From assembly GCF_034439435.1 (NCBI RefSeq), contig NZ_JAPCKJ010000002.1:557655-621654 (forward strand): 64,000 nt of DNA. The letters run 5' to 3'. The notes beneath the pieces were generated by a model. The model was given only the letters and a program-made list of their open reading frames with translations, searched no databases and had not been told where the DNA came from. Made by a program: the position numbers and the translations under genes. How positions within the stretch are numbered: the first letter of the stretch is position 1; the number at the start of each line of letters is the position of its first letter. Shown here piece after piece: positions 7,997-16,467 of the stretch. Origin of the DNA: Sarcina sp034439435 (lineage in GTDB: Bacteria; Bacillota; Clostridia; Clostridiales; Clostridiaceae).

Positions 7997-8890
7997 TTAA
8001 ACTTTTTTTATCTCTTCTATATTAAAAATCTTTCTGTATATAATTGCTGGTGCTTCTGGATTATCTTCTGAAATCTGTAAATATCTAAATGGGGTATGTA
8101 TATCTAGTAAAATAGGCACTAAGGCATTAATTCTATTTTCTAGATTCCTTCTAGAATCTAATTCTCTATCATACTCAAATAGTAGGTTTCCTAATTCATT
8201 GCTTGCAAAGAATTCATAATAAGTATCAAAATTTTGAAATTCCTCATAAAGGTTATCAATGATTGTCCAAGCTTCATTTTCAGATATTAAGCCTGTACCA
8301 TATCCCATTTTTACAAGATGAACCACTCTAGATAAGTCAAAGCCCCTTACCCAGCTTTTAGTTAAAAGATTGTGGCTATTTAAATCAATAATCTCTAATG
8401 CTCCCATTAAATAATTTACTATTTGTTCGTAGCCATCTTCACTTTTGCCCTCATACCCATAAATCTTATTAAATGTTTCTGTTTTCTTTATATTTTTTGA
8501 AGTAATTTCTAGATTTTTATGTATTAATTCACAATAAATACTTAATTGGATGTTGGCGTACTGAGAATTAGTACCGTCAAGCAAATAATTCATCTGATCT
8601 ATTAATTCATGTTTATCATTTATTCCCCAAGAATTTTTTAATGCACTTTTGAAGAGTTTTCTCTTCTTATATCTTTCAGTAAACCTTATGGATGAATCTA
8701 AACTTAAATAAGCCTTTATAACCATTAACCACTCTGTTTCCTTGTCCTCTTCTTCTCTTATAAGTTTGCTTAATTCTGGTGCGTATGGATAAACACTCCC
8801 CATTGATAAAACCTTTAATCTCTCAACGGTATCTGGAATAGTGCTATCATTATGTAACTTATTTTTTAAATTTTCACCTGCAGTTGACAC
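7997..8890 (-). CDS. DUF1266 domain protein
   Basis: A 297-residue soluble protein. Residues about 180-297 match the DUF1266 pattern: KSWVRGFDLSRVVHLVKMGY, GLISENEAW, YEEFQNFDTYYEFFASNELG and a final hydrophobic strand. The first half is helical with no recognised domain. The start is GTG 8890 behind GGAGGACG. DUF1266 proteins are found in bacteria and some phages or polymorphic toxin loci as possible immunity-like factors, but no activity is established. It is the first gene of a possible four-gene minus-strand group with the small membrane protein, L7/L12-like protein and channel. Confidence 0.8.
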   Translation of the reverse strand: MSTAGENLKNKLHNDSTIPDTVERLKVLSMGSVYPYAPELSKLIREEEDKETEWLMVIKAYLSLDSSIRFTERYKKRKLFKSALKNSWGINDKHELIDQMNYLLDGTNSQYANIQLSIYCELIHKNLEITSKNIKKTETFNKIYGYEGKSEDGYEQIVNYLMGALEIIDLNSHNLLTKSWVRGFDLSRVVHLVKMGYGTGLISENEAWTIIDNLYEEFQNFDTYYEFFASNELGNLLFEYDRELDSRRNLENRINALVPILLDIHTPFRYLQISEDNPEAPAIIYRKIFNIEEIKKV

Positions 8891-9211
8891 TATAACTCGT
8901 CCTCCTCTATTTATGTTTAAACCTTTATAAATGCTCTAAGTATATCAAATATTAAATTTAGGCTATCTTTTATGTGAATGTTAGTTTTTAGATAGCCATT
9001 CAAACCTAACTTAATCTCTATTATAAATGTTTAACTCCTTATTAACATTATATAGTAAAACTGTTAATAAAGTAATAATCCTATATTTTCTTATTGTATT
9101 TTTAGTTTATATACTTAACTTAGAGAAATTTATTTGTCTTAAATTAATTTCAAATAAAGGAATAATATAATAAAATTAAATAAAACAAATATAAAATTTA
9201 GGAGGTGTGTT

Positions 9212-9979
9212 ATGGATAAGCGTTTTACATTTAATGAGGATGCTAGTAATTATGATAAATGGAGACCTACCTATTGCAAAGAGTTGTTTAGTGATGTTAT
9301 TGACTATTCAAAACTAGATAAGAATAAAAGGACTTTAGAAATTGGGATTGGTACTGGTCAAGCTACTCTTCCCTTTCTTAGTACTGAATGTGATTTAACA
9401 GCTATTGAACTTGGTGAAAATCTTGCAGAGTTTTCAAAAAATAAATTTAAAGACTATAAAAACTTTAATATCAAAAATATTTCCTTTGAAGACTTTAAGT
9501 GTAATTCTAACACCTTTGACCTTATATATTCTGCTACTGCTTTTCATTGGATTGATGAAAGCGTAGGTTATCCAAAAGCTTTTAACCTATTAAAGCCTAA
9601 TGGAACTTTAGCATTATTTTGGAATAAGCCATTCATAGGACGTAAAGATGATTTATTGCACCAAAGAATTCAAGACATATATGAAAAGTATAAGCCTTCA
9701 AATACTAAACCTATAGAAAATGATGAAAATCATTATAAAGAACTTTTAAAAAGGCTAAAAAAATATGGATTTAAGGATGTTAAACTTAAACTATATCACC
9801 AAACTAGAATCTTTAATTCCTATGATTATATATCTCTATTAAATACCTACTCAGATCATAGAATCATGAATCCAAAGATAAAAGAACAATTTGAAAAAGA
9901 GATTAGGCAAGCTATTTTAGAAAACAATAATTCATTAAAGATATATGATACTATAGAACTCTATTTGGCTAGAAAATAA
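9212..9979 (+). CDS. Class I SAM-dependent methyltransferase
   Basis: A 255-residue Rossmann methyltransferase. Motif I is LEIGIGTGQ (about 42-50), followed by the acidic end of strand 2 (TAIELGENL) and the DLIYSATAFHW motif IV/post-IV typical of the methyltransferase type 11/25 group. The C-terminal part (YHQTRIFNSYDYISLLNTYS) resembles the substrate cap of this group of small-molecule methyltransferases. It starts at ATG 9212 behind GGAGGTG. It is monocistronic and divergent from the DUF1266 gene. The substrate cannot be inferred. Confidence 0.88.
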   Translation: MDKRFTFNEDASNYDKWRPTYCKELFSDVIDYSKLDKNKRTLEIGIGTGQATLPFLSTECDLTAIELGENLAEFSKNKFKDYKNFNIKNISFEDFKCNSNTFDLIYSATAFHWIDESVGYPKAFNLLKPNGTLALFWNKPFIGRKDDLLHQRIQDIYEKYKPSNTKPIENDENHYKELLKRLKKYGFKDVKLKLYHQTRIFNSYDYISLLNTYSDHRIMNPKIKEQFEKEIRQAILENNNSLKIYDTIELYLARK

Positions 9980-9986
9980 GTTCTGA

Positions 9987-10060
9987 GGCTTTGTTTCAGA
10001 TAATTGTTGATTTTATCTAACACTTTAGTCCTTCTTAATTTTATCTAACACTTTAAACCA
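9987..10060 (+). repeat. Degenerate terminal repeat plus a short tandem repeat
   Basis: GGCTTTGTTTCAGA (9987) followed by TTGTTGATTTTA resembles the GGCTCTGTTTTAAA...GTGTTGATTTTT family seen elsewhere in the window. Immediately after, TTTTATCTAACACTTTA occurs twice about 28 bases apart. It lies just downstream of the methyltransferase. Confidence 0.5.
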
Positions 10061-10174
10061 ATTAAATTTATTCAAATTTTTAATTTATTTAGTAGTTTAA
10101 AAATACTTAATTAAGAAAACTCTTTACTCTTAGTATTTCTACTAATAGGAAATCAAACTCTAATATTATTTATT

Positions 10175-10211
10175 TAAGGCTTAGGACATGTATTAGTATC
10201 CTAAGCCTTAA
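10175..10211. terminator. Hairpin terminator with AAGGCTTAGGA arms
   Basis: TTAAGGCTTAGGA pairs with TCCTAAGCCTTAA across a short loop. It lies 23 bases beyond the stop of the minus-strand membrane-protein gene at 10234. Confidence 0.65.
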
Positions 10212-10233
10212 GTAAAAAATTATACTAAAAAAA

Positions 10234-10608
10234 CTAAAGTTTAAATGCAGTTACAAAAAAACATATTGCTGCGACAAAGGATAATGGAGTCATTACATAT
10301 TTTTCTTTTTTGCTTCTAGATATTAAATTCATAATAGTGTTTAAAGATAAATAAAAAGCAAAAAATAAACAAATATACTTCGTTACCTTAATAGAAAACC
10401 ATAGTGGAATTAAGCCACCTGCTTGTAAAATAATAATACTAGCAAAAAGCTGAATCACCACTGAAATTATTGCCATAACCCTATACTTTTTAGGCAGTAT
10501 TCTGTGTTGTCCCCCCATTGTAAACTCACCTAGTGGTAAACCTAAAGCCACTAAAACAGAAAGTACAGCTATAACTAAAAATAAGCTTGCCCCTAATATT
10601 GCAAACAT
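10234..10608 (-). CDS. Four-helix membrane protein, unknown
   Basis: A 124-residue protein with four hydrophobic segments (about 5-25, 46-64, 71-92 and 103-122) and a conserved-looking loop MGGQHRILPKKYR after the first. It starts at ATG 10608 behind GGGGAGAGG. I recognise no named domain, though the arrangement is that of small integral membrane proteins annotated only as hypothetical in clostridia. It is monocistronic, ending at a clear terminator. Confidence 0.75.
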   Translation of the reverse strand: MFAILGASLFLVIAVLSVLVALGLPLGEFTMGGQHRILPKKYRVMAIISVVIQLFASIIILQAGGLIPLWFSIKVTKYICLFFAFYLSLNTIMNLISRSKKEKYVMTPLSFVAAICFFVTAFKL

Positions 10609-10717
10609 AAACCTCTCCCCTTTATATTCAGATAATCTAATATTACATTACCTATCCAAATATAACCAACAAACTCTTTGTAAATACTACTTTCTCTCTT
10701 AGATATTAATAGTCTTG

Positions 10718-10846
10718 TTATTTCTTATCTTTTTTAGATTTAATAAATTTAGTAATAAAATAAATTATTATTATCCATAAAAACACATTTAAAATTATTG
10801 AAAAAACCCTCATATAATTTATATCAACATATAGATTTCCATCCAT
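10718..10846 (-). CDS. 42-residue membrane peptide
   Basis: An ATG at 10846 lies nine bases after AAGGGG. The peptide starts MDGNLYVDINYMRV, has one strongly hydrophobic helix (about 15-33, rich in isoleucine) and a lysine-rich C-terminus ending SKKDKK. One helix with a cytosolic basic tail is typical of small clostridial membrane peptides. Its ribosome binding site overlaps the end of another open frame just upstream (10853-10991), suggesting they were once co-translated. Function unknown. Confidence 0.5.
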   Translation of the reverse strand: MDGNLYVDINYMRVFSIILNVFLWIIIIYFITKFIKSKKDKK

Positions 10847-10852
10847 TTTTAT

Positions 10853-10991
10853 CTACCCCTTAGAATTATTGTAATGTTTCTTTAACTTTTCAATTTTAAA
10901 TTCATTCTTTATTATTTCTTTTACATTTACTATTAGGGTAAATACTCCTAATGCTAATGTCTCTAAGATAACAAAAGTATAACAACTTCAT
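10853..10991 (-). pseudogene. Possible broken small membrane-protein gene
   Basis: The frame ending at TAG 10853-10855 reads TFVILETLALGVFTLIVNVK followed by KEIIKNEFKIEKLKKHYNN, a plausible one-helix protein with a charged tail. It has no start codon: going upstream it meets TGA at 10988-10990. An ATG (10991) in the next frame encodes MKLLYF before the shift point, so one base indel would restore a 45-residue protein. It lies directly upstream of the 42-residue gene. No ribosome binding site is visible, so confidence is low. Confidence 0.3.
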
Positions 10992-11153
10992 TTAAGTTAT
11001 TTCAATAATCTATGTATAACTGGTTACTTTTTAAGTATAACTGGACCTCTTCTATTAAAGAGTATTAAATACTAAAAATAATACGTAAAATATATTTATA
11101 TAAAATTTGATCTAATTTGTAACTATGATAAAATAAACTTCGAGGTGAAGATT

Positions 11154-11549
11154 ATGAAGAAAATAGTAAAAGTAGTTGGCGCTATAATTGAAAATGAAAA
11201 TAAAGAAATTCTTTGTGCCTTAAGATCAAAAGATATGTCTATGCCTAAGTTTTGGGAATTCCCAGGTGGAAAGATTGAAGAAGGAGAAACTTTAGGCCAA
11301 GCTATAGTTAGAGAAATCAAAGAAGAATTAGATTGTGACATAGAATACATATCTACATTTAATGATAATACTCATGAATATGAAAAAGTTATAGTTAACT
11401 TAATTACATTAAGATGTAAACTTGTGAATGGAATACCAAAGGCTAGTGAGCATGCGAAACTTATGTGGCTTCCAGTAGATTATTTAGAGACTCTTTCATG
11501 GGCTCCTGCAGATATTCCTGCTGTAAAACAATTAATAAGTGAAAACTAA
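11154..11549 (+). CDS. MutT-type NUDIX hydrolase (8-oxo-dGTP diphosphatase-like)
   Basis: A 131-residue NUDIX protein with a full box: G-KIEEG-E-TLGQAIV-RE-I-K-EE-L-DC (about 38-60), and FWEFPGGK just before it as in MutT and YpwA/CTP-pyrophosphohydrolase types. The family hydrolyses oxidised or non-canonical nucleoside triphosphates to monophosphates. ATG 11154 is preferred to GTG 11145 because the GAGGTG site overlaps the latter. It is monocistronic with its own terminator. The neighbouring catalase-peroxidase would fit an oxidative-damage theme, but they are not in one operon. Confidence 0.85.
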   Translation: MKKIVKVVGAIIENENKEILCALRSKDMSMPKFWEFPGGKIEEGETLGQAIVREIKEELDCDIEYISTFNDNTHEYEKVIVNLITLRCKLVNGIPKASEHAKLMWLPVDYLETLSWAPADIPAVKQLISEN

Positions 11550-11550
11550 A

Positions 11551-11576
11551 AAACAGGAGTCTCCTCCTGTTTTTTT
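11551..11576 (+). terminator. Strong intrinsic terminator
   Basis: ACAGGAG pairs with CTCCTGT across a four-base loop, followed by seven T. It begins two bases after the NUDIX stop. Confidence 0.9.
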
Positions 11577-11671
11577 AATATAAAATAGTTTTAACTATTG
11601 CCTAATTTAGGAATGTCAAAAGTATGTTACACTTCTACAAACCGCTATTTTACTAGCCTCTTGCTTCCTAG

Positions 11672-11941
11672 TTATTTTTTATTTTCTAATAATATATCTA
11701 GTGAAGTTAAAATAAATTTTAAAGCTTTATATATAGAAACCATAAATAATATGCTACTTATAAACAAGCCAATAACTCCTAATATTAATACTAACCAAGA
11801 TATATAGAATCCAATTTCAGATGTAGTTTGAGAAAATGATCCACCAAGCATGCAACATACTGAAATGAAAAATATAATAATTGATGTTTTAAGTTTATTT
11901 AATATAGTAGTAGAATTCTTCCCAATTATTTTTTCACTCAC
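11672..11941 (-). CDS. Two-helix membrane protein, paralogue of 56899-57171
   Basis: An 89-residue protein with two hydrophobic segments (about 22-44 and 52-75) and the C-terminal motif KALKFILTSLDILLENKK. GTG 11941 is the preferred start because AGGGGG lies seven bases before it and the paralogue begins at the matching MSEKI. The paralogue near 57 kb shares the same ends and spacing, with about half the residues identical. I recognise no named family. The 3' flank (11612-11671) also matches sequence near 56385-56440, which helps define an insertion there. Confidence 0.7.
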   Translation of the reverse strand: MSEKIIGKNSTTILNKLKTSIIIFFISVCCMLGGSFSQTTSEIGFYISWLVLILGVIGLFISSILFMVSIYKALKFILTSLDILLENKK

Positions 11942-11959
11942 TCTAAATCCCCCTAACAA

Positions 11960-12425
11960 TAAGTTATATATTCTTTTGATTATATTTTACATTATAAGAA
12001 ATTAATTACAATACAAAATGCATAACTTGTCATTTATAATGTATAACTAAAAAAATCATAAAAAATTCTAGATTTTATGATAGTACAAAATACTTTAATA
12101 ATTTTCTTAAACTATAAAATTATTCAAACAAATTATACTATTATAGATATTACTGTAATTCTCAGTAAATAATATAAAGAAGAGTTACTTAACTTCATTA
12201 AACCTTGCTGTTAAGTAACTCTATATTCTACATATATTCAATTATCCAAGCTTAATAAAAATCTCAATTACTTATGATACGGTATTTTAACCTATAAAGA
12301 TAGCCTTAAGCAAGTACTATCAATGGTTAATATTATTATAACCCTCATTTATTTATAGTACGGTTCTCTGACACAACTGTAAATGAGTTATTTTTATTTT
12401 TTTATAATATATAGTAAAGTTAAAT
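11960..12425. other. Intergenic region downstream of katG
   Basis: About 465 AT-rich bases with no gene. It holds the repeated hairpin at 12181-12222. The rest, including CTTATGATACGGTATTTTAA near 12270, gave no recognisable feature. Confidence 0.5.
12181..12222 (-). terminator. Repeated hairpin, copy 1
   Basis: AGAGTTACTTAAC pairs with GTTAAGTAACTCT. A close copy including loop and 3' flank is at 16396-16437. It may terminate katG readthrough, although it lies 200 bases past the stop. Confidence 0.6.
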
Positions 12426-14636
12426 TCACTGTTCTTCTTCAACATCAAAGCGATCTGCATTCATTACTTTATTCCATGCAGCTACGAAGTCTTCTATGAA
12501 CTTTTTCTCATTACAATTAGATGCATATACCTCAGCAACTGCGCGAAGTTGTGAATTTGAGCCAAAGATAAGGTCTACTCTTGTTGCTGTCCATTTTTCC
12601 TTACCTGTTTCTCTATCAAAGCCTATAAATCTTTCTTTACTTTCAGGCATGGCTTTCCACATTGTATCCATATCAAGAAGATTTACAAAAAAATCATTTG
12701 TAAGACATTCTTCCCTCTTTGTAAACACCCCATCCTTTGATTGTTTATAATTAGTGTTTAGCACGCGCATACCACCAATTAACACTGTCATTTCTGGAAT
12801 AGTTAAGTTTAATAACTGAGCTTTATCTATTAACATTTCATCTGATGTTGCTGCATATTCATCTTTTACATAGTTTCTAAATCCATCTGCCTTAGGTTCA
12901 AGAACACTAAATGAATTTATGTCTGTTTCCTCTTGTATTGCATCATTTCGTCCTGGAGTAAAAGGAACAGTAATATTATGCCCTGCATTTTTTGCAGCTT
13001 CTTCAATACCAACGCATCCGCCTAATACAATAATATCAGCTAAAGAAACTTTCTTTCCCTTTGAATGTGACATATTAAAATGCATTTGAATTCTTTCTAA
13101 GGTATTTAAAACCTTCTTAAGTCTTTCTGGCTCATTAACTTGCCATTGGCATTGTGGTTTTAAGCATATTCTTGCCCCATTTGCTCCTCCACGCTTATCT
13201 GAACCACGAAATGTTGATGCAGATTTCCAAGCTGTTGTAACAAGTTCTGATATTCCCAATCCTGAATCTAAAATATTTTTCTTAAGTTCTGAAATATTCT
13301 TTTTATTAATCAATCTATAGTTAACTTGTGGTACTGGGTCTTGCCAAATAAATCTTTCTTTTGGAACTTCTGGTCCAAGATATCTTGATATTGGTCCCAT
13401 ATCTCTATGTGTTAGCTTAAACCAAGCCTTGGCAAAATCCTCAGCAAATTTTTTTGGATTATCTAGGTAATTCCTTGCTATTGCTTTATACATAGGATCA
13501 TTAATAAGTGCTAAATCTGCAGTAGTCATCATAGGTCTATGCTTTTTAAATGGATCATGGGCATCAACTACCATATCCTCTTCATCTACATCTATAGCTA
13601 GCCATTGGTATGCCCCTGCAGGACTTTTAACTAATTCCCACTCATATTTAAATAATGTTTTTAAGTAACCCATTGTCCACTTTATAGGCTCTGCTTTCCA
13701 TGCACCTTCAATTCCACTACCTATTGTATCTGGCCCCTTACCAGTTTTATAACTATTTTGCCACCCCAATCCTTGCTGTTCAATAGGCGCAGCTTCTGGC
13801 TCTGGTCCAACATATGAAGGTGATGCAGCACCATGACATTTACCAAAAGTATGTCCACCTGCTATAAGAACAACAGTTTCCTCATCATTCATTGCCATAC
13901 GAGAGAATGTTTCTCTTACATCATTAACTGATGCCGTAGGATCAGGTTTTCCATTTGGTCCCTCTGGATTTACATAAATTAAGCCCATTTGTACAGCAGC
14001 AAGAGGATTTTCAAGTTCTTTATCCTCTTTGTCATCTTTATTACGCTCATTTCCAAGCCATACTTTCTCACTACCCCAGTAAATATCCTCCTGTGGTTCC
14101 CAAACATCCACTCTGCCACCACCAAAACCAATTGTTTTTAATCCCATAGATTCGAATGCACAGTTACCTGTCAATATTATGAGGTCAGCCCAAGATATTT
14201 TATTCCCATATTTCTTTTTAATTGGCCAAAGTAAACGACGTGCTTTGTCTAAATTCACATTATCTGGCCAGCTATTAAGTGGTGGAAAGCGTTGCAATCC
14301 TTGACCTCCGCCTCCTCTGCCATCACCAATTCTATAAGTTCCAGCACTATGCCAAGCCATACGTATAAAAAATGGTCCATAGTGACCATAATCAGCAGGC
14401 CACCATTCCTTAGAATCTGTCATCAATTTATATAAATCATTCTTTAGTTCATAATAATCTAACTTTTTAAATTCTTCAGCGTAGTTAAAATCTTTAGACA
14501 TAGGATTGCTTAGCTCTGAGTTTTGACGAAGAACATTAAGCCTAAGCTGATTTGGCCACCAATATTCATTAGTTGTTCCACCACCTGCCATTGCTTTACT
14601 TGTTCTTCCTGTGACTGGACATTTTCTTTCTACCAT
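12426..14636 (-). CDS. katG: Catalase-peroxidase KatG
   Basis: A 736-residue, full-length two-domain KatG. The distal haem pocket is RMAWHSAGTYR with Arg92, Trp95 and His96; the proximal haem ligand is His262 in AGGHTFGKCHG. The Trp-Tyr-Met adduct needed for catalase activity appears intact: Trp95, Tyr221 (LIYVNPEGPNG) and Met247 (RMAMND). The C-terminal domain (from about residue 430) lacks haem residues, as expected. It starts at ATG 14636 behind AAGGAGG. The enzyme removes hydrogen peroxide and gives aerotolerance. It is a single-gene unit; I could not identify a PerR box with certainty. KatG is uncommon in strict anaerobes, so acquisition by transfer is likely. Confidence 0.97.
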   Translation of the reverse strand: MVERKCPVTGRTSKAMAGGGTTNEYWWPNQLRLNVLRQNSELSNPMSKDFNYAEEFKKLDYYELKNDLYKLMTDSKEWWPADYGHYGPFFIRMAWHSAGTYRIGDGRGGGGQGLQRFPPLNSWPDNVNLDKARRLLWPIKKKYGNKISWADLIILTGNCAFESMGLKTIGFGGGRVDVWEPQEDIYWGSEKVWLGNERNKDDKEDKELENPLAAVQMGLIYVNPEGPNGKPDPTASVNDVRETFSRMAMNDEETVVLIAGGHTFGKCHGAASPSYVGPEPEAAPIEQQGLGWQNSYKTGKGPDTIGSGIEGAWKAEPIKWTMGYLKTLFKYEWELVKSPAGAYQWLAIDVDEEDMVVDAHDPFKKHRPMMTTADLALINDPMYKAIARNYLDNPKKFAEDFAKAWFKLTHRDMGPISRYLGPEVPKERFIWQDPVPQVNYRLINKKNISELKKNILDSGLGISELVTTAWKSASTFRGSDKRGGANGARICLKPQCQWQVNEPERLKKVLNTLERIQMHFNMSHSKGKKVSLADIIVLGGCVGIEEAAKNAGHNITVPFTPGRNDAIQEETDINSFSVLEPKADGFRNYVKDEYAATSDEMLIDKAQLLNLTIPEMTVLIGGMRVLNTNYKQSKDGVFTKREECLTNDFFVNLLDMDTMWKAMPESKERFIGFDRETGKEKWTATRVDLIFGSNSQLRAVAEVYASNCNEKKFIEDFVAAWNKVMNADRFDVEEEQ

Positions 14637-15041
14637 AACACTATCCTCCTTACCCTTCTTCTTTACCTACCTGCACACCTACTTAATTTATGTATACATA
14701 TAAGTAATGTAACCTTTCTCATATAAATACTCTTACAGTAAATTATATAAATATATAACTAGTACTATGAGTAAATTGGAAAATAACATATTATACGTTA
14801 TTTATTAAAATCTATTTTCAGTAAAAACTTTCTTTTATTTTAATTAATCTTTCAGAATATGTAATTTGTATTATCTATATCTTTTAATATTATTGGATAA
14901 CTATTATAGTTTTCAGAGTAAATTTAAAAGGAACTATATGAATATTTATTTTCATATAGTTCCTTATTTTTATTGATTTTAATGATAATTTCAAAGCAAA
15001 ACATTAAATATTGTATTATTCTTATATTAACTCTACCAAAC
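14637..15041. other. katG upstream region
   Basis: About 400 bases that should contain the katG promoter. No -35/-10 pair stands out in the AT-rich run. A terminator (14928-14965) for the minus-strand peptide gene lies in it. Confidence 0.5.
14928..14965. terminator. Hairpin terminator, 15-bp arms
   Basis: AAGGAACTATATGAA and its exact reverse complement flank an eight-base loop, with T-rich flanks on both strands. It lies downstream of the 35-residue gene at 15042-15149 (minus). Confidence 0.75.
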
Positions 15042-15149
15042 TTAAACCTCGAGTAATCGAGGAGGACAACTATTTAAAAAATAAGGAATAACGGCACTAC
15101 CAATAATTAATGATAAACATCCTAAAACAGTACAAATATTTCCTATCAT
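15042..15149 (-). CDS. 35-residue hydrophobic peptide
   Basis: ATG 15149 (or in-frame ATG 15155) follows AAGGAGGGATGT, a very strong ribosome binding site. The peptide starts MIGNICTVLGCLSLIIGSAV, a single helix, then IPYFLNSCPPRLLEV. Three cysteines and a proline-rich end are unusual for a simple membrane anchor. A GC-rich hairpin (CCTCGA/TCGAGG) lies within the last codons. Upstream is a possible structured RNA leader. It might be a regulatory or toxin-like peptide. I do not recognise it. Confidence 0.5.
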   Translation of the reverse strand: MIGNICTVLGCLSLIIGSAVIPYFLNSCPPRLLEV

Positions 15150-15183
15150 AGACATCCCTCCTTGAATACTAACTAATATGTTT

Positions 15184-15244
15184 ACTAGTCCCCGTAACTT
15201 CCATTAGTGTTTCATCAGTTTCCTGATTCCGAGGCAGGACAATT
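15184..15244 (-). ncRNA. Possible structured RNA leader of the 35-residue gene
   Basis: On the minus strand this stretch is more GC-rich than its surroundings. It contains a hairpin ATCAG-GAAA-CTGAT with a GNRA tetraloop (15227-15214), enclosed by GTCC (15240-15237) and GGAC (15191-15188) arms. It ends about 35 bases before the peptide start. It does not match a riboswitch class I can recall. Secondary structure is seen; regulatory function is inferred. Confidence 0.35.
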
Positions 15245-15261
15245 ATAATTATATGAAATTC

Positions 15262-15970
15262 TTAACATTTATTCAAGTATTTATAAAGAAAATTTTTAAA
15301 ACTTGAGTATGTAAAAAAGTCCTTATTGCTGTTATGATTATTATTCTGTGAAAGTTTATTAAATCCCTTAGCCAATTCATATTGAGAAAAGTCTTTTAAC
15401 AAAATACTTATAATCCAATAATTAGGCTTATTTCTCGTAACATGAACCACTCTATTTTTAAAAATTCTTTCATTCTGTGATAAATTTTTTTAATGAACTA
15501 ATTAATAATGGACTTAATGTCAAATTAGGATATTCATTTATTACTGATATTTCTGAGTTTAAATAATCTATACTACTAAATTTAGCTATATCTATATTAA
15601 AAAAATAAACGTTTTTAAAAGTACAGTTTTTAAATTTAACATATTTTATATTTGTAGCAAAAAATACAGTATCCTCAAATGAACAATTTACAAAGCTGCT
15701 ATGTTTAAGGTTAGAAAAAATAAAATCAATGCCCTTAAATTTTACTTTTTTAAACTTACAATAAGTAATATTTACTTTTTTAAACCGTATATTGTAAAAA
15801 GAACTTTCTGATGAACTTTTATTATGAATAGTTCCATCATAATAAAAGTTGCTTCTAAGTGGTCTTAATATATTATTAAATAAATTGAGTGGAGTATTTA
15901 ATCCTTTTTTTCTTTTTAAACTTCTTTTTTCTCTAAGTTTAGCTTTTCTTTTTTTCTTTCCTCTTCCCAT
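15262..15970 (-). pseudogene. Pentapeptide-repeat protein, frameshifted at a seven-A tract
   Basis: From ATG 15970 (behind GGGTG) the frame gives 166 residues: a very basic N-terminus (MGRGKKKRKAKLREKRSLKR), then pentapeptide repeats with the A(D/N)LxX-like pattern (FKKVKFKGIDFIFSNLKHSS, FVNCSFEDTVFFA), stopping at 15470. One base later in phase, the reading continues LSQNERIFKNRVVHVTRNKP to a stop at 15262, adding about 80 residues. The junction is a run of seven A followed by TTT (minus strand, around 15484-15494). One base less would join the two parts. This may be a mutation, a sequencing error or slippage-based phase variation. Confidence 0.65.
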
Positions 15971-16197
15971 AAAATCACCCTTTCAAAATATTAATTTATT
16001 ATATAGATTTTTTTAACAAAACAATTAATATTTTTATAAAAACACCTTTATAACCTATAACATTAAAATTTTATCATATCCTAAATAAATTTTACTAATA
16101 TTCGCAATTATAATTTAGTTAATCAGTTTTTCTCAAATAAACTTTTTAATTATATATTAAATATATATTGAATATATATAGCAATAAACTATCATAA

Positions 16198-16413
16198 TTA
16201 ACTATATATAATAATCTTTATAAATTCTAAAAAAATACGAGTTAATTTATATCTATACTTACGATAGTAAAAATAACTCTCACCTTCCATATTAGGTTGC
16301 TTATGACTAATTGGAGTTCTTTTCTCAAATAGTTCAAAGCCACATTTTTCAGCAAGTTTATATGATGTCACATTATCACAGTTAAAATATAAAAAAGAGT
16401 TCCTTAACTGCAT
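16198..16413 (-). pseudogene. Truncated GNAT acetyltransferase fragment
   Basis: The 71-codon frame reads NSFLYFNCDNVTSYKLAEKC followed by GFELFEKRTPISHKQ. This is the C-terminal part of a GNAT N-acetyltransferase (the N..S..LAEKCGF element around strand 5 and helix 4). The acetyl-CoA binding half is absent. The 5' end runs into the repeated hairpin at 16396-16437, and there is no ribosome binding site, so this is a remnant. The last 20 residues are hydrophobic and probably read into non-coding DNA. Confidence 0.7.
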
Positions 16414-16437
16414 TAAAACTTACTGTTAAGAAACTCT
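16396..16437 (-). terminator. Repeated hairpin, copy 2, terminator of the Bce transporter
   Basis: AGAGTTCCTTAAC pairs (one mismatch) with GTTAAGAAACTCT, followed on the minus strand by a T-run (TTTTTTA). It lies 30 bases after the permease stop at 16468. The copy at 12181 shares loop and flank. Confidence 0.75.
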
Positions 16438-16467
16438 ATATTCTACATATTATTTTCTATATTCAAT

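Noticed and set aside
12496..12750. Plus-strand open frame opposite katG
   Set aside because: It is the complement of a highly conserved KatG coding region and has no ribosome binding site.
15207..15244. CTGATGA plus GAAAC as a hammerhead ribozyme core
   Set aside because: The stems I and III that must join the core do not form, and the GAAA element is part of a separate hairpin.
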